A stretch of 64,000 nt of DNA from Thermothielavioides terrestris NRRL 8126 (Eukaryota > Ascomycota > Sordariomycetes > Sordariales > Chaetomiaceae). The notes beneath the pieces are model-generated. The model was given only the letters and a program-made list of their open reading frames with translations. It made no database searches and had not been told where the DNA came from. The position numbers and the translations under genes are program-made. Positions 1 to 11,834 of this stretch are shown here, piece after piece; position 1 is the stretch's first letter; every line of letters starts with the position of its first letter. The stretch spans positions 3,720,001-3,784,000 of the forward strand of contig NC_016457.1 of assembly GCF_000226115.1 (NCBI RefSeq). Reading direction: 5' to 3'.

Positions 1-216
1 TTCTCGCCCGACCCGCTAAGCGAGACGACCGCATGCGGGAGCGCTCCCTTCAAAACTTCGACTTGTACGATGGTGGCAAGCCGGGCCAACTAATTGCGGA
101 GGTCCAGAGGCACGCATGTCGCGCCGACTCTCAACACAGCCAGCATGGAACAGATCCAGTCCGCTGAAGGGTTTTGGACGACGCCGAGGGCCAGACTGTC
201 CCCAATTCCGGAATCA

Positions 217-2586
217 TCAAGCACCAAAACCAGCCCACATGTCTGTTCCATCCAGATTCATGTTGGTGCCAAGCATCTGCCATGCCAGGCCATCACTGCC
301 GAAGTCAAGGATTGGGCCCGGCATATCAAAGAAGTCTGCCACACGTCAGCGCCCGACAGCTCTACCAGGTCTCGGGGACGGTGAAAAGCAAACCTGGAGC
401 GGGGGAACTCAGAGCGGTCCCGTTCGTGCCACACTGACTGTCGCCGAGCACGTAACGCAAAGCTTCCGCAGCCTTCTGCGCCTCTTTCGACGTGGCACTT
501 TCTCGAAGCCAAATCGCCTGCGACAATCTGAGCAGCGTCTTCATCTCCTCCATGGACTGTTCAGTTGCGTCGTCTCCCTTGTCCTCGCCGGAACTGAGCG
601 TTCTGAGATAAAGGCACAAGATGCTCGTCGCCACGAGGAAGTCGTGGGTGAAGGCTGACGTGACCCTCCAGCGGCTCTGGTACAGGCGTCCGTCCGGCTG
701 GCTTTCTTCGTCGAGGAGGTGCTGCAGCTTGAGGATCTCCATGGCTGCGGTGAGGCAGGCAACCCGGGAGCGCTCGAGAGACAAGAACCTCTTGTGCAGC
801 GTGATCTTCATCCGATAGACGCAAACCCGAAGGAAGATTCTCTGGAGAATGACCTGCGAGGATTCAGTGAGACAGGACGCCAAGCCGGTCCATTTCATGG
901 TCGAGGGCAACGAGTCGCTGGCTACGTCGAGCTGCCGGTCGAGGTCAAGCACGTCGGCGTAGGCGGGACAGCGGATCTCGGACGCCAGGTCCGCCACTTT
1001 GACGCCCACGGAGAAGATGCGAAGCTTGGCGGCGCTGTACAGAGCAGGCGTGACATCGGTGTCGGGCCGCGAGGGCGGCAGCTCGGCGCTGTGCTCGTCG
1101 AAGTCCGTGTCGGCCAGGTTTCGCGGCTCGGCAGCGTCAATCTGGCTCTCGCGGATGAGAAGTCTGGGCAGGCCCATCTGCGTCGATGTGCCGAAGTCGA
1201 TCTGGTAGATCAGAGCCCAGACCCGCCTCCTCATCTCGCCCTCGAACGGGGAGATGGTGGGGAAGCGGCTGCTGTCCCGGTGGTAGCCCATGTGCATGGC
1301 AATCTGAACGATGGTGCCGACCAGGAGCCGGGTGCCGACTTGCATGTCCCGAGATGGGAAGAACTCGGTCATCAGGTAGAGGAGCAAAGTTTCCACAACG
1401 TAAGGGCCACCACTGGTGTACTCGCCGAGGACCAGGCATTGGACAACCTTCTCTTTAAACACATTTATGGAATGCAGCACCTCGCTCGAGTTGCTGGCTT
1501 GGGCTTGGTAGAAATGTTGAGTTTGGGCTGAAAGACTCATCATGGCAAACAAAAGGCCGATCCACATGATGGGAGTTTGTTGGGGCGCCTTCCAGAATTC
1601 ATCGTACTGCCAGCACATGATCAGCCATGAGCGTCGGCGATGCTAGCACTACATGTACTCGTAAAAAAGGCAACAACGAGACTCACCTCCCTCCTGAACT
1701 TGCCGCTGTGTGGAAAACCTACATACACCTGTATCAGCCAGAGATCCTTCGGCGCCAACTTAAAGCGCACTTGGGGGGCCCATTCTAGCTCTCACATGAA
1801 GCAACGACAACGGTGTTGAAGTATCTGGACACAAGCCTATCCGCAACAGGCCGCTCCGGGAGCGATTCCAGGATGAAGCTCCGGGTGAGGTTCCTCGACC
1901 AACCGCCATAGAGCAACAGCGGGCCGGAGGGCCGCGCGTCGCCGTCGCACTGCTCCGGGGCCGGCGCCTGGTACTCGTCTTGGTGCTCGAGGTGGTCCTT
2001 CAGCTCGGCAATGCCGTCCAGGATGGCTGCCCAGTGCGCCGCGCTCACGTACTTGACCCTCGGGCCCTGCCGCTTGATTGCGCCGTTCTCCGATGGCGAT
2101 GGCATCTCAGGGGCGGCAGTCAGGCTCTCGGCGGACCTGTCTACTCCCCCTGGACATGTGGATTCCGGCTGCCTTGGGGGCACAGAGTTCGGAGTCTGGC
2201 CCAACTCCGAGGGGAAGGCGTGTGACATGGGCGTCGCGGTGTGCTGCATGATTCCCAACACCAGGTTCTCGAGCCGGCTGAGACGATGCTGCGTGTCCGA
2301 GACGCCGTGGACCTGGCCGAGTGCCCTCGGAGATCCGGCCGCGTAGGTGCACGACGCAGTGTGCCCCCGGCTCGCGCAGTTGCTGCATGGCCGCGCCCGA
2401 TCGCAACGAACCCTGTTACCTTTCGTTAAACCCAGACCTGGACAGGGAGGTGTGTAGCTCTTACTTCCGTTTTCGACACGCATTGCAGCTCAGCTGGGGC
2501 TTGTCGCGTGGTCCGCGGTTCGGACGACAACGTTGTTCGGCTTCGGCTTCAGTCGGCCGGTGCTCCGGTTGAACTGGCTCCGCCAT
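217..2586 (-). CDS. Zn2Cys6 fungal-specific transcription factor
   Basis: Five exons on the complement: 2586-2465, 2412-1796, 1718-1687, 1606-394 and 335-217, giving 700 aa. The binuclear zinc cluster is split by intron 1: CNACRKRK at residues 34-41, then VRCDRARPCSNC and the last Cys at 62 (six Cys at 34, 37, 44, 50, 53, 62). A middle homology region (fungal_trans type) fills the centre, with FRREYDEFW formed across introns 2 and 3. The C-terminus, which includes MPGPILDFGSDG, lies in a small last exon. Introns are 52, 77, 80 and 58 bp; the acceptor of intron 2 (TAG at 1719-1721) was chosen because it restores the conserved frame. It is a nuclear DNA-binding regulator, inferred from family. 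It is divergent from the MFS exporter at 3142, which makes that gene a plausible target. The effector and pathway are unknown. Confidence 0.9.
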
Positions 2587-3141
2587 GCTCGATAGATTGA
2601 CGCAGCTCGGTAGGTGAGGACGGAGATGTGCAAGTACCAGAAGGAGGATGGAGGGATGCTCCGAGTATAACAGCCGAGGCCAGACATACCATGTCCGAGC
2701 TCCGCGGACGAATGCAAGTATCGAGGCTTAGAGACGCGGCGTCCGCAGGCCCGTGCCGTCGGGCTCGGTGCCAAGCCCCGAAGTTCCGAACCAGCCAGGT
2801 CCGGGGCAAGTTACACAGGAAGCAAGAGAGGCAAGATAGGATGATAGATCCACTGCGTGCCGGATGAAACCGATTTGGAGGAGGGCCGACGGGGAACGTA
2901 TCGCTGCTGACGAATGTGGGATCAAAAGAAACCTGCACCAGGGTGATCAGGGGTGTGCAGGGTACCATTTCTCTACTTCCCAAGTGCGTAGAAATACACC
3001 AGATACATGGCCGGTTTGACTGTGCGATAAAGACCTTCGCCGGCCAAGGAATAAGCCTTTTCCATCCATCCTCATCAATCATCGATGATTGTGGCTCGCA
3101 GATCGCTCGTCAACCTATTCTTTGTGCACGTCGCCGCTATC
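2587..3141. promoter_or_regulatory. divergent promoter, regulator / MFS exporter
   Basis: 555 bp shared upstream region between two start codons pointing away from each other. No gene seen inside. A possible alternative in-frame start of the transporter lies at 3085. I did not identify a clear operator. Confidence 0.55.
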
Positions 3142-4866
3142 ATGTCTTATCATCGAGGGGCATCGTCCGACGCCGCACCTTCCGACGATGTCGAACCCGG
3201 TATCAAGGTTGAGGCAGAGGATGAAAAGACTCAGGATGCCGGCCAGCCCGAATTGGAGGTTGACGACCCTGACATCGTTGATTGGGATGGACCCGATGAT
3301 CCCCAGAACCCGCGAAACTGGGCGGGCCCGGCCAAGCTGGCCCATGTCGTCCTGGTCAGCGCTTTCACGCTGTACTCGTAAGTTGATCCTTTCGGAGTCA
3401 AAGCATACGAGAAGATCTTCCAGCCTAAGTTCCACGAACACTGACCATCCCCTGAAGCAACCTGGCAGCGGTGATGTTTGCGCCCAGCGCCCTGAATCTT
3501 GTTGCTGAATTCGCCATCACCGACACCGTCGTCGCCTCGCTCACCGTCAGCATTTATCTCCTTGGATTCGCGATCGGGCCGCTTCTCATCTCGTCCCTGT
3601 CGGAAACATACGGCCGACTTGTCATCTACCACCTCTGCAACGTCTTTTATCTCGGCTTTACGGTTGGCTGTGCCTTGAGCAATGGGACTGCCATGTTTCT
3701 GGTCTTCCGCTTCCTGTGCGGCTGTGCTGCCTCCTCTCCGATGTCCATCGGCGGCGGGACTATTGCAGACTTGTACAAAGCCGAGGAAAGGGGCAAGGCC
3801 ATGGCCCTGTTTGGGCTAGGGCCTCTGGTCGGTCCGGTGAGCTTCAACCGTACTCCTGTGTGCCACGTTAAGCTTCGGGTCTAAACAGGTGAGATTGCCA
3901 ACTAGGTGGTTGGCCCCGCTATCGGAGGCTTCGTTTCTCAAAGTCTCAGCTGGCGCTGGACGTTCTGGGTGATTCTGATCTTCGTGAGTCTAAAACGGCC
4001 ACGGGCAACATTTGAGGACGCTGCTAACAGAACGCCTCTAGGCAGGGCTTGTCTCGGCTATTGCCCTTATGGTTATGCGTGAGACTTACGAGCCTGTCCT
4101 TCTGCAATGCAAGGCAACCGAGATGCGTGAAGCGACCGGGAACACCAGACTTCGAGCGCGCACTGCCGATAAGGACCTCCCTCCACGAGAGGTTCTTCGC
4201 CGTGCCGTCATCCGCCCAACCAAGATGCTCATTTTCTCGCCCATCATTCTCTTGCTCTCGACATACTGCGCGTTCATGTTCGGCCTCATCTACCTCCTCT
4301 TCACCACCTTTCCCGGCGTCTTTGGCGAGACCTACGGATTTGGTCCGGGCATCTCAGGGCTGGTTTATCTCGGCCTCGGGGTGGGCATGATTCTGAGCAT
4401 CGGGCTGTTTGGCAAGCTCAGCGATAAGCTGCTCCACCAGCCCAGGGGCGGAAGAGTGGCACGGCCGGAACTTCGTCTCGTCCTCATGATGTGGTCATGC
4501 CCCCTGGTCCCCGTTGGATTTTTCTGGTATGGCTGGAGTGCCGAGTCCCACACGCACTGGATCGTCCCCATCCTCGGCACCTCCCTGATCGGCCTGACCG
4601 CATTCATGCTGCTGATGCCCGCGCAGCTCTACCTGGTGGACGCGTTTGGCACAGAGGGGGCCGCCTCTGCTCTTGCCGCCAACACGGTTCTCAGAAGCTT
4701 GTTTGGCGCTCTGCTGCCTCTTGCCGGGCCGCCGCTGTACTCTGCTCTCGGACTGGGCTGGGGTAACAGTTTGTTGGCCTTCATTGCTTTGGCGTTTGTG
4801 CCCATTCCTTGGCTTTTCTTCAAGTTCGGTGAGCGTCTCAGGGCGCGATTTCCGGTCACCTATTAA
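3142..4866 (+). CDS. MFS transporter, DHA1 drug:H+ antiporter type
   Basis: Exons 3142-3377, 3458-3836, 3906-3983 and 4042-4866 give 505 aa, the usual length for a 12-helix major facilitator. An acidic cytosolic N-terminus (about 60 aa) carries DPDIVDWDGPDDPQNPRNW, which is typical of fungal DHA1 exporters. It is followed by the first helix with NLAAVMFAPS, a loop-2/3 segment with SETYGR, and GPLVGPVVGPAIGGF with SWRWTFW rebuilt across introns 2 and 3. A long central loop follows MRETYEPVLLQ. It would act in the plasma membrane as a proton-coupled exporter of drugs or metabolites. Introns are 80, 69 and 58 bp. An in-frame ATG 57 nt upstream (3085) would add 19 residues; the start at 3142 gives the more usual N-terminus. 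It is divergent from a Zn2Cys6 regulator. The substrate is not predictable. Confidence 0.9.
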
Positions 4867-5866
4867 ATGCCGTCCGCAGGTCGACAACTGGGCTCGTGGG
4901 GGAAGGCCGACTCTGTGTGACCGATGGGAACCAGGTCCACGGCGTGACTCAGAGGATTACTGTATAATAGCGTCGACTACTACTTCGGAGGTATGTACAT
5001 TCGCCACGGGTGAAATGTCCGAGTTGAGGCAGATAATGGATTTTTCCTTTGCGTGTCGGTGGTTGGGGAGGAGTACTCCGACTCTCTCCCAATGTTGTAG
5101 ACGCAGCTCAACCTTCAGGGGTACATAAGTTAGGTGTTTACGAACGGTCAGGGGCCGGAGCAAGGAAGCACTCTTCCGGAACACACACAGATAATTGACG
5201 CAACGACATTGAAGGTCCAGTACGCAGCACCTTGAACTTGCCAGCAAAGAATCTATACGGAGTTACTCGGAGCGGATACTGTCTCGTGCTGTAGAACAGC
5301 AACTCATGTGTGCCGTTCGAGCGGGCGGTGTGCTGTCATTATTTCACTCACGACACTCCGCAATGCAGTGTAGTTACATCCACAGTATGTGCCGATCTTC
5401 GTGCAGACATGGCCTGCTCCAGTGGGTGAAGGGGTGGCTCTGAAACCGGTCCCCGGTGGGGCACCCCTTGCAGTGCAGATCGGGGACGTTGCGATCGCCA
5501 AGGAATTGCGAACTGCGGGAGGGAACCAGCCGCCTTGGCGCCAAGAGCACCTTATGCATCCCGAAAACATGGAGACGACGCTGGTTGAGGCTGATTAAGA
5601 CCGGTGATTTGCAGCATCATGACCTCTCCGCAAATGACCTGAGGTTGTGACGGCCCCCATCCAGCGGCCAAGCGAGTTGGCGCCCTCGGTCGCAGCTTCG
5701 GGGGCGAAGTTGCCGATGATGAAGGTAACCATACTGTAGTTAGCTACTCCGTCCTGCGATCTGCCGTCCTGCCCAATTCCGCGGACCATCGTGTCTGCGC
5801 AGGTTCCCTGCCCAGTTCCCTGTCGGCTTGCGAAACAGGGTGGAGTTTGTGAAGGGGGCTGTGCAA

Positions 5867-5910
5867 GCCAAGGTGCCAAGGCGCCAAGCTGCCAAGCTGC
5901 CAAGCTGCCA
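5867..5910. repeat. 8-bp tandem repeat
   Basis: About 5.5 copies of GCCAAGNN (GCCAAGGT, GCCAAGGC, then three GCCAAGCT). Read directly from the sequence; no function implied. Confidence 0.85.
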
Positions 5911-6268
5911 GGATCCTGCGCTCAAAAGGATCCAATTGAAACCTGGGACCAACAGCACAACTTCTCAAGCATGGCAAGCGCGCCGCCTCCAATGGCTCGG
6001 CGAAGTTCTCTTATGTGCACTAGTGACGTGTGACTGGATATGGGAGTGCAATCGGCTGGTATACTAGCAGAGGGAACGATGATGCTGTTGCAATCCGAAT
6101 GCGCATGATGACCTCGTCCACGGTTTGGGAACTCCCTGCACCTCGGATAACCGACGTGAAGGTTGCTTCACCTTGTGTAACTAGCACAGTACGCGGCGCT
6201 CCGCACCCATTGCAGCCGAATCAATGAGCTAGTGACAGTGGCACCGACCGGTTGGCACACGCCATTAC

Positions 6269-6334
6269 GCTCGTGTACAAACCATTAAGGAGGGGTTGCT
6301 TGCTCGTGTACAAACCATTAAGAAGGGGTTGCTT
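6269..6334. repeat. 33-bp tandem duplication
   Basis: Two head-to-tail copies (6269-6301 and 6302-6334) that differ at one position (AAGGAGG versus AAGAAGG). It probably arose by a recent local duplication. Confidence 0.9.
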
Positions 6335-7061
6335 GCTGCGAGAATTCGTCTCCCACGTCAATGAGGGTTACGTTGGTTAATTTCGATGGTCGAATGGTGC
6401 CAGTGGCGAGATAGTGTACTGTACAGTGTACTTTGACCCGCACACAAGTCCCATGCCGGTTTGAGGGAGTGCGGAATCCGGGAATGGTTTAGTGTGCGAC
6501 TGGATCCATCGCCAACCCCTGAGCAAACGAGATGAAGATGGGAACGAATCCGCCAATAAGTGCATACCTCTTTCCCCAGCAATATTGATGCGCAGATGCA
6601 TGTACCTGCATAACTCACATGAGGAGCTCTCAGCCAACCAGCATTCAGATGCTTTTTGGCCCACAAGCTGTTTCGCGTGCCGTCCAACCCCAGGCGCCAG
6701 GTGGGCCGGGATCCCACTGTGCGCCTGCTTTTTAGCAATCCCCGTCTCCCGACTCCTTGCGTCGTTGTCTCGTTGTCCCTCCTTTTCTGCGACTCTCGAT
6801 ATCAATCCCCATCCTCTTTCGTAATTCTCGGCCGAGGACGCTGCATTCTTGCCGCTCGCTGTGCACTCTTCCAGTTCTGACACTCGTTGACAGACCATAT
6901 TTTTCTTTTTCGTTCTTCTTTCCCTCCCTCTTCCCCTTTTTCGCTGACGTCGGATTTGAATCGCGGCAAGCAACAAGCCCAAGCCGTCCCGCCGTCCTAT
7001 TACGAACATTTCGCGAATCCGCCGTCAATAAACTGCTGCAGGGCCCCGGGCCGCCGCCAAG

Positions 7062-8780
7062 ATGCGCGTCACCACAGCGTCTCTCGTGTCCACGTCGCTC
7101 CTGCTGGGACAGGCGTCGGCGTCTCTCCCGCCGATTGTTATGAAGGTGCGTGCCTTGCGGTATCGATCCTCCGAGTCGCTGCTCACTCTTTCTAGGGCTC
7201 CAAGTTCTTCTTCGAGAACGGCACACAGTTTTTCATCAAGGGCGTCGCCTACCAGCAGGACAGTGCTGCCGGGGGCGCCACCGTCAATAGCACCACCTAT
7301 CACGATCCTCTGGCGGATGTCGATGCCTGCAAGCGCGATGTCCCGCTACTCAAGGCCCTCCACACCAACGTGATCCGCACTTATGCCATCGACCCCAACG
7401 CCAACCACGACGAGTGCATGAAGCTCCTTGACGACGCCGGCATTTACGTCATCAGCGACCTGAGCGAGCCCTCGCTGTCCATCATCCGCGACAACCCCAC
7501 CTGGGATGTCGACCTGCTGAAGCGCTACACCGCCGTGGTCGACAACCTCAGCAAGTACAGCAACGTGATCGGCTTCTTTGCCGGCAACGAGGTCACCAAC
7601 GACAACAAGACCACACCAGCCTCGGCCTACGTCAAGGCAGCCGTGCGCGACATCAAGGCCTACATCAAGAAGAATGTCAATCGCTGGATGGGCGTCGGCT
7701 ACGCCGCCAACGATGACTCGGAGATCCGCGCCAACATTGCTCACTACTTCAACTGCGGCGATCAGGACGACGCCATCGACTTCTGGGGCTACAACATCTA
7801 CGAGTGGTGCGGCGACCAGACCATCCAGTCGTCGGGCTATGACAAGCAGATCGAATTCTTCAAGAACTACTCGGTTCCCGTCTTCTTCGCCGAGTACGGC
7901 TGCAACAAGGTCGGTGGCGCCGCCAACCGCACCTTCCAGGAGACCACTGCCCTGTACGGGGATGAGATGAGCCCTGTTTTCGCGGGCGGTATCGTCTACA
8001 TGTACTTCGAGGAGACGAACGACTACGGTAAGTCGAACGATTCCTCCCAAACCACGCTCATTGGACGCGAACGCCTCCTGACTCCCCGCAGGTCTTGTCA
8101 GCATCTCGGGCGACACCGCGTCGACCATGAGGGACTACAACGCGCTCAAGACGCGCGTCGCCGAGGCCAACCCGTCGTCGACCTCCATGTCCGCCTACAA
8201 CCCGACCAACTCGCCGGCCGCCTGCCCGCCCGTCTCCGAGGACTGGCAAGTCAAGGGCGAGGCGCTGCCGCCGACCCCCGACAGCTCGCTCTGCCAGTGC
8301 ATGTACGACTCGCTCAGCTGCGTGGCCGCCGCGGACCTGCCGACCCAGAACTACAGCGCCATCTTCGACTACATCTGCGACCCCTCGCGCGGCAACCTGT
8401 GCGCCGGCATCAACGGCAACACGTCGACCGGCGTGTACGGCGCCTACGTCGGCTGCAACGCCACCCACAAGCTCGGCTACGCGCTGGACCAGTACTACAA
8501 CTCGCAGAGCAAGGCGAGCAGCGCCTGCGACTTCGGCGGCCAGGCCGTGCTCAAGAGCGGCTCCGCCGCCAGCTCGTGCAGCGCCGCCCTGGCCAGCGCC
8601 AGCTCCGCCAACGCTGTCGCCGCCACCGCCACCAGCGGCAACGGTGCGGCTGCCGCCACCAGCAGCAGCGCTGCTGTCGCCACCGGCCCGATCCGCAGCC
8701 TGTTCGCGCTGGGCGATCTCGTCGTCGGTCTGTACGTCCTTGTTGCTATGGGCGTGGGTGCGACCATGGTGCTGTTGTAA
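7062..8780 (+). CDS. GH72 beta-1,3-glucanosyltransferase with CBM43, GPI-anchored
   Basis: Exons 7062-7145, 7196-8027 and 8092-8780 give 534 aa. This family cuts and re-ligates beta-1,3-glucan in the cell wall (Gel/Gas/Phr proteins). A signal peptide covers about residues 1-20. The GH72 domain follows, with acid/base Glu160 in FAGNEVTND and nucleophile Glu261 in FFAEYGCNK; both positions equal those I recall for Aspergillus Gel1. A Cys-rich CBM43/X8 domain starts near [10 protein letters not shown] (about residue 365) with [10 protein letters not shown] and GYVGCN-like elements. A Ser/Ala-rich stretch and a hydrophobic tail ([20 protein letters not shown]) form the GPI-addition signal. Introns are 50 and 64 bp. 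Presence of the CBM43 places it with the longer Gas1/Gel-type members. It is a housekeeping wall-remodelling enzyme. Confidence 0.95.
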
Positions 8781-9488
8781 ACTTTGAACTCGGGGTAGGA
8801 ACTGGATTCTCGCTGAGGTGAAGGGTTCCGGATGTATTCCATGTACTGCATTGAATTGGTCTCTATCTAGACTGTGGCTTTTGTAAGGCCGTTTGTGTTG
8901 GGTTATATTGCTGTTGTACTTTGAGTAATGCGAGCTTCTTTGTTGGGTATTGCTTGTACGCCTCGTCTTGGACGCTCGTTTGATGCTATCGTTTTTCTTT
9001 CTCCGGTCGAACCTGTTTTGAGTACTTGTCCGTGGTGTGTGATCTTCCCCATGCGCCTTTTTCGTCGCCTTCTTCAGAAGAGTCAAGCAACGGTGGTGGC
9101 AGCGTCCGGGAATACCAGGATACCACGGGATCACGACGGCTCGGACAGATGGCTGTGGGTCGCACAAAGTTCGTGTTCCTGAGGCGGAGGAGTGTCCGCA
9201 TCTGCCACTTCTCTGTCCGGTCATCTTGTTCACCATTCCTCCGGAATGGTGCTGATAACCAGCTGGCTTCGTTCTTCCCAGGACTTGGCTGGGCATCAGT
9301 TGCGCGTCAACTTCCAAGTTGTGGATTACCCGACTCTGGATTAGATGTTTGTGGTATTGTACATGACAGCGAGAATGAGCTTCCGAGGTTCATATAGCCG
9401 AAGACCCTTCGACGAACTCCGAACACACCCACCACTCAACTCCCCTTGCAAATTAACTACAGCGCAGCCGGATTAAGCCCGTGACGTA
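8781..9488. other. convergent 3' region
   Basis: 708 bp between two converging genes (GH72 and lipoxygenase). It is T-rich just after the GH72 stop, as expected for 3' UTRs. No gene seen. Confidence 0.55.
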
Positions 9489-11834
9489 TCAAATCAGGAT
9501 CGAAACGGCCGTCAAGCCCGGATCCAGCACCATATACGGAATGCTCCCCTTGTCCATGGCCTTGCTGTTGCGATAGAACACGGTCTGCAGCCGCTGCAGA
9601 TCCTGATACAGCCGCTCGCTCGCCGACTTCACCTGGCGGTCCGCCTCGTCCCGCTTGCACTTGTGCATGTGCCACTGGCTGGCCGCGTAGTTGAGCAGGC
9701 TCCGGCCCGGCTCGACCTTGAAGCTCAGCAGCCAGGGCACCTGCGCGGCCAGCAGCCACTGCCGCGGCCGGTTGATGGGCAGCGCGGCGACGAGGTCCGC
9801 CTCGGCGTACCCGCGCAGCTGCGCCAGCGTGGTCGGCGGCGCCGCGCACAGCGCCGGCGGCTTGGCGGCGACGAAGGCCTGGTAAAAGTTCTGCAGGTAG
9901 TTGACCGCGCTGTGGAACGGCGCGGCGATGTGGATGCACATGGTCACGGCGTCGACCAGCGCCGCCCGCGTCCTCAGCTCGGGGAAGCTCGGCATGCGCG
10001 CCGGCCCGCGCATCTCAGCCGCCCAGGCCTGCACGTGGCCGTCCGCGGCCACGCTGGCGTCGTCGGGGAAGCGGATGCGCAGCATCGCGTCGACGTACGC
10101 GCGCAGCGCCGTCCACAGGCCCAGCGCGTTCTTGGCGTACGCGTAGTTCCTGTACCGCGGGTGGCTGAGCCCCTCCTGCGTGTCCGGGAAGCCGCGCCGG
10201 CGCAGGTCGTTGGGCACGTAGCTGCCGACGAAGTCGTACGTGTCGTAGGCGTCGCGCAGGAAGCTGTAGCACTGCGCCGGGCTGATGCCCACCACCTCGA
10301 CGGCCAGCTGCGGCACCAGCGTCGACCGCCCCGCCGCGTTGAGCGACAGCGTCTTGGACCAGTGCGGGTGCAGCAGCCGGTACACCGGGTGGTCCATGGG
10401 CACCGTGCGGTTGGTCGCCACGATGATGGCCTCCTCGACGAAGTGCGCGAGCGTCAGGTGCACGCCCAGCTCGTGGCGCGTCCAGTCCGTCACCTGCGCG
10501 CACGTCTTGGCGTACCGCCACGGCCAGTCGTCCTTCTCGCCCCGGGTCGAGTCCCGCGGCGTCATCCGGCGGTTGAAGATGGTCACGGACTTGTCCATGC
10601 TTCCCTTGTAGTCGATGCAGATGGCCACCGGGTGGAGCTTCCCGTCCTCGTGCAGCTGAAACAGGCTCACCGCGCCCACGGTCCAGCACTCGTCGCTGCC
10701 GGGCTGCTGGTGGTGCAGCACGGCCGCCGGGTCGGGCTCGCCGACCGCCTTGCGGAAGTAGCTGCCGTCTTGGACGAAGAGCGACTTGGGGTCGGCTTTC
10801 GCCAGCGCGGCAACCCACTTGTCGTAGTTGCCGGCCTTCGCGGCTGCTGAGAACTCGGCGATCCACCTCGGCGTGGCTTGCGTGATGGTCGTGGGGTTGG
10901 TGCCGGTGAACTGCTGGTCGGCGAAGCGGCGGTCGCCGAACCAGTCGTCCAGCAAGCCGATGTTGCCGCCGCCGGCGATGTCGGTGCCGAACTTGCGGTG
11001 GTACTTGTTGTAGTCGACGACGTCCTGGATCTTGACTCCGCGCTCGGGCGCGCCGCCGAAGGCGGCTTCCTGCGCCCTCGCGAGGAGCCATTCCTTGGTC
11101 CTCCCGAGGATCCCGTCCTTGTCCGGCGTGATTTTCTGCAGTAGCACCTGCGTCTCGACCAGGCCGATGGCGCTGAAGATGCGGAGCGGACTGACCGCCT
11201 CTCCCTGCGGTATGTGCTGCAGGTGTGGGGGATACTGAGCGGGGGTTCCGTCGGCGTTCGTGGGATACGCGGACCACTGGTAAAGTTCCTTCTGCTGTTC
11301 AAGGCTACGGTACCTCGGCAGCGCGGCCTCGATCCCGAGGACGTCGAACAGCGATGCGAAGCTGGCAACGGTGCGTGAGCACAACGACCATCTTCTAGTC
11401 GCAGCAGGGAAGAAGGGGGTGAGATGCCACACTCACGTCTGCTCGATACGGAAATAGGCCTGCGCCAAAGTTACCTGGGTGCCCAGGTACGTGCCCTCCA
11501 CGATGTTGCCCTCGGGCTCTTGGACGGGAGACTCGTTGCCGGGATCGATGGCCGGGTAGAGCTTCTGTTTCAGCATCTCATTGTCGAAGACGCCGGGGTC
11601 AATGGACGGTAGCATGGCATCGTGGACGGACTCTGGCGCGAGATCGAGCGCGTACTCCTTCTCTGACTGGTGCCTGAGGATCGTCCGCTGGCTGGGGCGC
11701 GTAGAGGCCAGCCTTGCGGGTGGCACGGGCAGGTTGGCATCCAGCGGTTTCTCTTTCTCGCCGCTGAAGAGTCTTCGGATGAAGGCCAATGCCCTGACCG
11801 GGGGCCGTGACGATTCGGGTTGCTGCTGGGTCAT
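9489..11834 (-). CDS. lipoxygenase, iron-type (C-terminal Ile)
   Basis: Exons on the complement 11834-11437 and 11361-9489 give 756 aa. Lipoxygenases dioxygenate polyunsaturated fatty acids such as linoleate to hydroperoxides. The metal-binding signature H-x4-H-x4-H-x17-H-x8-H is complete: His429, 434 and 439, then DHPVYRLLHPH. By alignment with soybean LOX-1 the ligands should be His434, His439, His616 and Asn620 (HSAVN), and the C-terminal carboxylate of Ile756 (sequence ends SILI). Fungal manganese enzymes that I recall end in Val, so Ile suggests iron. No signal peptide is visible, so it is probably intracellular. The 75-bp intron was chosen because it gives EQTFASLFDVLG; an alternative acceptor would make a 42-bp intron and insert nine residues. 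Product position (9S, 13S or other) cannot be deduced. Confidence 0.93.

Larger units (their letters stand above)
4867..7061. other. intergenic region with short repeats
   Basis: 2.2 kb with no credible coding frame between the MFS exporter and the GH72 gene. It holds an 8-bp tandem array (5867-5910) and a 33-bp tandem duplication (6269-6334). The pyrimidine-rich last 250 bp look like the 5' leader of the GH72 gene. Confidence 0.6.

Noticed and set aside
9663..10850. 395-aa + frame opposite the lipoxygenase
   Set aside because: Arg/Val/His-rich shadow; the minus strand has the LOX metal signature.
11395..11436. Alternative 42-bp intron in the lipoxygenase
   Set aside because: Below the usual size; the 75-bp choice gives a better conserved junction (EQTFASLFDVLG) and a branch-like site.
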